Shown here: piece by piece, positions 61,330 through 64,000 of the stretch
How the letters are laid out: each line of letters begins with the position of its first letter
Position numbering within the stretch: position 1 is the stretch's first letter
Assembly: GCA_022796795.1 (NCBI GenBank)
Contig: JAAWJI010000002.1
Span: forward strand, 102,739-166,738
Direction of reading: 5' to 3'
DNA from: Lachnospiraceae bacterium
Lineage (GTDB): Bacteria > Bacillota > Clostridia > Lachnospirales > Lachnospiraceae
DNA length: 64,000 nucleotides
The notes under the pieces: generated by a model
Databases searched by the model: none
The model's input: the letters and a program-made list of their open reading frames with translations, nothing else
Told to the model about the DNA's origin: nothing
Translations under genes and position numbers: made by a program

Positions 61330-62811
61330 TTATGAAAACTGCACCGGCTCCGACTCCGGAGTCAGCGGCTCCATCTGATACTCCGGAAATTGATCCAGAA
61401 GTCTGTCCAGGCAGGACGCCGTCTCATCAATCACATCATGAGCCAGCATGACTACGGATTTGCGCCCAAGGGTACTGGACACTGCGTTTTCTATAAGCTG
61501 ATCCTCTCTGGGATTTTTCACCGCATCCTCCAGGCTGGCATTCCAGTCATAATAAATATATCCCTGGGCCGTAAGCTGCCGGGCAATCTCCCCGTGGACT
61601 GTTTTGTTGTAGGTGTTCACGCTGCCTCCCGGAAAACGGAAAAGTTTGGCATCCACTCCGGTTATCTCCTTGATAATCCGGTGGGCCTCCTGAAAGTCTC
61701 TTAAGTAGCTGTCCACGTCCTTGTAAAGCTCCCCATAAACGTGCTGGTTGCAGTGAATCCCAATGGTATGTCCCTCCGCCGCAATCCGTCTGGCGATTTC
61801 CGGATATCTCTCTACATTTTCCCCGATCAGGAAAAAGGTAGCCAGAATTCCCCGGTCCTTCAGCACATCCAGCACCTTCTCCGTATTCTCCACAGAGGGG
61901 CCGTCGTCAAAGGTCAGGTACATGGTCTTGGGGTGAAAATACAGCTCAATGCCATTGGCAATGCCCTGAGCGATTTGTTCCTGATACTGGGAATCCACCA
62001 GATTCCGGCGTTCCTTCCGGTCTGATAGAAAGCCGGTCTCTATGAGACAGGAGGCCATGGTACACTCCCGGGTCACATAGAGAGTATTCTCCTCCACAAT
62101 CTCCCGCTCCTTTGCCCCGGTGCTCTCCAGCACATATTTTTGCAGAAGGCTTGCCAGACGTTCACTCTCTGCTCCTGCCTGCTGCCCGTTGTACCAGATT
62201 TCCATGCCGTTTACCCCTGCCACATCACTGTCGTTTTGATGAATGCTCACATACAGGTCCGCCCCTATTTTATTTGCATATTCCACCCGCTCCTCAAGAG
62301 TCCGGTCCGTGTCATAGTGCCGGGTCATACGCACCTGATACCCCAGCTCCTTAAGCTTGCTCTCCACAGCCCGGGCAATCTCCATGTTCACATGTTTTTC
62401 CAGAACGCCATCCCGGAAGCAGCCTCCGTCCATACCTCCATGTCCCGGATCCAGCACCACCAGAAGATCTCCCGCCTCCTTCCAGGTCGCCCCCGGCACA
62501 GCTCCGTAAGGCATTGCAGGTTCCTCCTCCAGCTCCTCTGTCTCCGGCTGCAAAAGCTCCTGGGGGATGGTAAGCTTCTCCGCCCGGATCAGGCCTGCGG
62601 GAAGATATTGCTCCTGAAGATCCTCCTGCAGTCTGACTCTGGCCAGCTCCCCGGCTCCCCGGCTCACGGTCACAACTCCCAGCATGGAGGCCAGGAATAT
62701 CGCCATGATTTTTGCCGCTTTATTCCGACGCTCCTTCCATCTCCTCCGGGCCCGATAGCTCCCTATGTATCCTGTGCCGTTGCTTGCAATATACAGATCC
62801 TCTCTTCGCAT
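61330..62811 (-). CDS. fused N-acetylmuramoyl-L-alanine amidase and polysaccharide deacetylase
   Basis: 493 residues. One membrane anchor at about 34-50 follows a basic N-terminus. Residues 115-290 are an Amidase_3 domain (VVLDPGHGGMDGG, SIHQNDSDVAG, CLIETGFLSD). Residues 295-480 are a NodB deacetylase (MYLTFDDGPS, IGIHCNQH with both metal histidines, FRFPGGSVNTYN, VVMLAHD). It should cut peptide stems from glycan and deacetylate cell-wall sugars outside the membrane. Joining both in one chain is unusual. It is followed by a 216-base gap with no recognised element, and preceded by an anchored protein gene. Confidence 0.9.
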   Translation of the reverse strand: MRREDLYIASNGTGYIGSYRARRRWKERRNKAAKIMAIFLASMLGVVTVSRGAGELARVRLQEDLQEQYLPAGLIRAEKLTIPQELLQPETEELEEEPAMPYGAVPGATWKEAGDLLVVLDPGHGGMDGGCFRDGVLEKHVNMEIARAVESKLKELGYQVRMTRHYDTDRTLEERVEYANKIGADLYVSIHQNDSDVAGVNGMEIWYNGQQAGAESERLASLLQKYVLESTGAKEREIVEENTLYVTRECTMASCLIETGFLSDRKERRNLVDSQYQEQIAQGIANGIELYFHPKTMYLTFDDGPSVENTEKVLDVLKDRGILATFFLIGENVERYPEIARRIAAEGHTIGIHCNQHVYGELYKDVDSYLRDFQEAHRIIKEITGVDAKLFRFPGGSVNTYNKTVHGEIARQLTAQGYIYYDWNASLEDAVKNPREDQLIENAVSSTLGRKSVVMLAHDVIDETASCLDRLLDQFPEYQMEPLTPESEPVQFS

Positions 62812-62976
62812 TTGTATCCGCCCCTTCTTCTATCGAGAGCAGTCCGTATAAAAAACTCCCGGGCTGCTTAGCTTTTCTCTTCTTCTCTCTAAGCATACCC
62901 AGGAACCCCGTCAAATTTTCATATTTCCGGCATCATTTTTGCATCTTTTTTAGAAACATAAACCATCCATGCCCAA

Positions 62977-63807
62977 CTATTTGATAAACAGCTCGTTAAT
63001 CCCCTCATAGAATCCGATTGTCACAATCGTACTTCCCTCATCGATCCCGGGAAACCGGTATTTCACAAAATCTGGCGTGGTTTCCAACAGAGGATTCTCC
63101 CCCTCATAGGCCTCCCTGCCGGTCAATCCCAGATATCCGCTCCAGGCCTCCACCATGTCCTCCGGGGAAAGCTCTGCCCAGGTGCGCTCCGTGCGGACAT
63201 AGAAGCCGTAGATCCTGCCTGTGGCTGCGTCAATATAGGCGTCAATGAGCCGGTGAGCCTTATCCCGGTTCTGTTGCCGGGTGGAAAGACTTACTCTCCA
63301 CACAGACATATGATTCTGGGGCTCCAGCACATCGATGGCGGAATAGAGCACGGCGCTGTAAGCTTCCGGCTCCACAGTCCGCACATCCTTTGGCAATACC
63401 CCCAGCTCTTTCAGCGTTTCTATCTCCTGGTTGCAGGTGTCAAAAATCTTGTCATCGGTAATTTCCTGGCCGGAAGGCCCCTGCCGGTTTACCACAAAGG
63501 CATAGGTTCCCATGAGCTCCTCATAGTCCATATGCTCATTCTCCACCCGGGTCTTGGCGCTCTGTTCACTCTCTGGCAGAACCTGATGGTTCAGACATTC
63601 CGCCAACAAAAAAAGCTTTTCATTGCTGTTCAGGGAATAGCGGTAGCCCTGGCTCGCCCCTTCCGCCGCCTCCACGGTAATCTCATTAAGCATGGACCTG
63701 TCCCTGCAGCGTGCCAGCTGCTCCGGCCCCAACACACAGGCCATCAGAACCAGGGCTGTCAAAAGGGGCACCAATGCCTGTTTCCATTTTTCTCTGCTGC
63801 GTTCCAT
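62977..63807 (-). CDS. membrane-anchored extracellular protein of unknown function
   Basis: 276 residues. A basic N-terminus and one hydrophobic segment (about 12-28) indicate a signal anchor. The rest is soluble, with no motif I recognise (HMSVWRVSLSTRQQNRDKAHRLIDAYIDAATGRIYGFYVRTER looks like a PepSY-like or cystatin-like strand-helix region but is not diagnostic). It precedes the fused amidase-deacetylase by 165 bases on the same strand and may act in the same cell-envelope process. Confidence 0.8.
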   Translation of the reverse strand: MERSREKWKQALVPLLTALVLMACVLGPEQLARCRDRSMLNEITVEAAEGASQGYRYSLNSNEKLFLLAECLNHQVLPESEQSAKTRVENEHMDYEELMGTYAFVVNRQGPSGQEITDDKIFDTCNQEIETLKELGVLPKDVRTVEPEAYSAVLYSAIDVLEPQNHMSVWRVSLSTRQQNRDKAHRLIDAYIDAATGRIYGFYVRTERTWAELSPEDMVEAWSGYLGLTGREAYEGENPLLETTPDFVKYRFPGIDEGSTIVTIGFYEGINELFIK

Positions 63808-63832
63808 TCCTATTCCTCTTTCTCTGCGGCGC

Positions 63833-64000
63833 GTTACAATTCACACCCACGCCAGTTTTTGAAGAGCTTTTATTTGATAAAGGTGCGAATTGTAACAGGG
63901 ACTGCCCATTTAAAGTCGCCTTCGGCGAGGGGCAGTCCCTTCGGCCCCATAACTGTATTGGCTCCACGCCAATCAGCGGAGTGATTGGCGTGGGTGTGAA
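63833..64000. repeat. nested palindromic element at the right window edge
   Basis: A 15-base arm (63840-63854, starting TTCACACCC) has its exact complement at 63986-64000, where the window ends. Inside are ACGCCAATCA/TGATTGGCGT, and GGGACTGCCC/GGGGCAGTCCC with a CGCCTTCGGCG tip. A competing pair GTTACAATTC/GAATTGTAAC (63833-63842 and 63887-63896) is also possible. No gene is credible inside. It looks like a small structured mobile or RNA element, unrelated in sequence to the 8.6 kb repeat. Confidence 0.7.

Overview
The window looks like a chromosome segment of a gut-type Clostridia bacterium, most likely Lachnospiraceae. Supporting signs are strong AGGAGG-type ribosome binding sites, lipoprotein-type binding proteins, many carbohydrate ABC importers with AraC/LacI/DeoR regulators, a corrinoid methyl-transfer module, a cobalamin riboswitch, AT-rich intergenic DNA against GC-richer genes, and small structured repeats. 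No rRNA, tRNA, CRISPR array, transposase or phage gene was seen.

Layout. 1-3130 (minus): start of a topoisomerase III gene (cut by the window edge), a thioredoxin/thioredoxin reductase pair and a sodium-coupled NSS transporter. 3311-8472 (minus): five-gene peptide/nickel-type ABC importer. 8485-8948: two copies of a structured repeat. 8949-13769 (minus): signalling operon of hybrid histidine kinase, solute-binding lipoprotein and REC-GGDEF protein. 13927-17340 (minus): cobalamin riboswitch, cbiM, cbiN, cbiK and a heavy-metal-type permease. 17444-24904 (minus): MscS channel, glycogen branching enzyme with a histone-H1-like tail, divergent NAD-dependent ligase, HipA-like kinase. 25124-38014: alpha-galactoside uptake and hydrolysis (binding protein, two permeases, GH36), GH31 glucosidase, two AraC regulators, a LacI regulator, an FGGY kinase and a decayed sugar-isomerase pseudogene. 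38466-45321 (minus): DeoR regulator, then an operon of FGGY kinase, NagA, DeoR, ceramidase-like hydrolase and NagB-like protein. 45784-51259: an unrecognised protein, an aromatic-acid-exporter-like membrane protein, a second NSS transporter and a divergent alanine dehydrogenase. 51406-61113: the most interesting block. 61330-63807: fused amidase-deacetylase and an anchored protein of unknown function.

The 51-61 kb block. One minus-strand operon runs from a uroporphyrinogen-decarboxylase-family (URO-D) methyltransferase-like protein, through a rhamnose-mutarotase-like protein, into a complete ribose-type ABC importer. A divergent regulator, built as LacI HTH plus LacI sensor plus an extra family-1 solute-binding domain, sits across an intergenic region with two strong palindromes. 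A methyltransferase-type corrinoid protein lies convergent to it. URO-D enzyme plus corrinoid protein is the layout of corrinoid methyl transfer; rhamnose mutarotase plus sugar importer points to a sugar substrate. My inference is a system that imports an O-methylated (deoxy)sugar and removes its methyl group by corrinoid chemistry. This is a hypothesis, not something the sequence proves.
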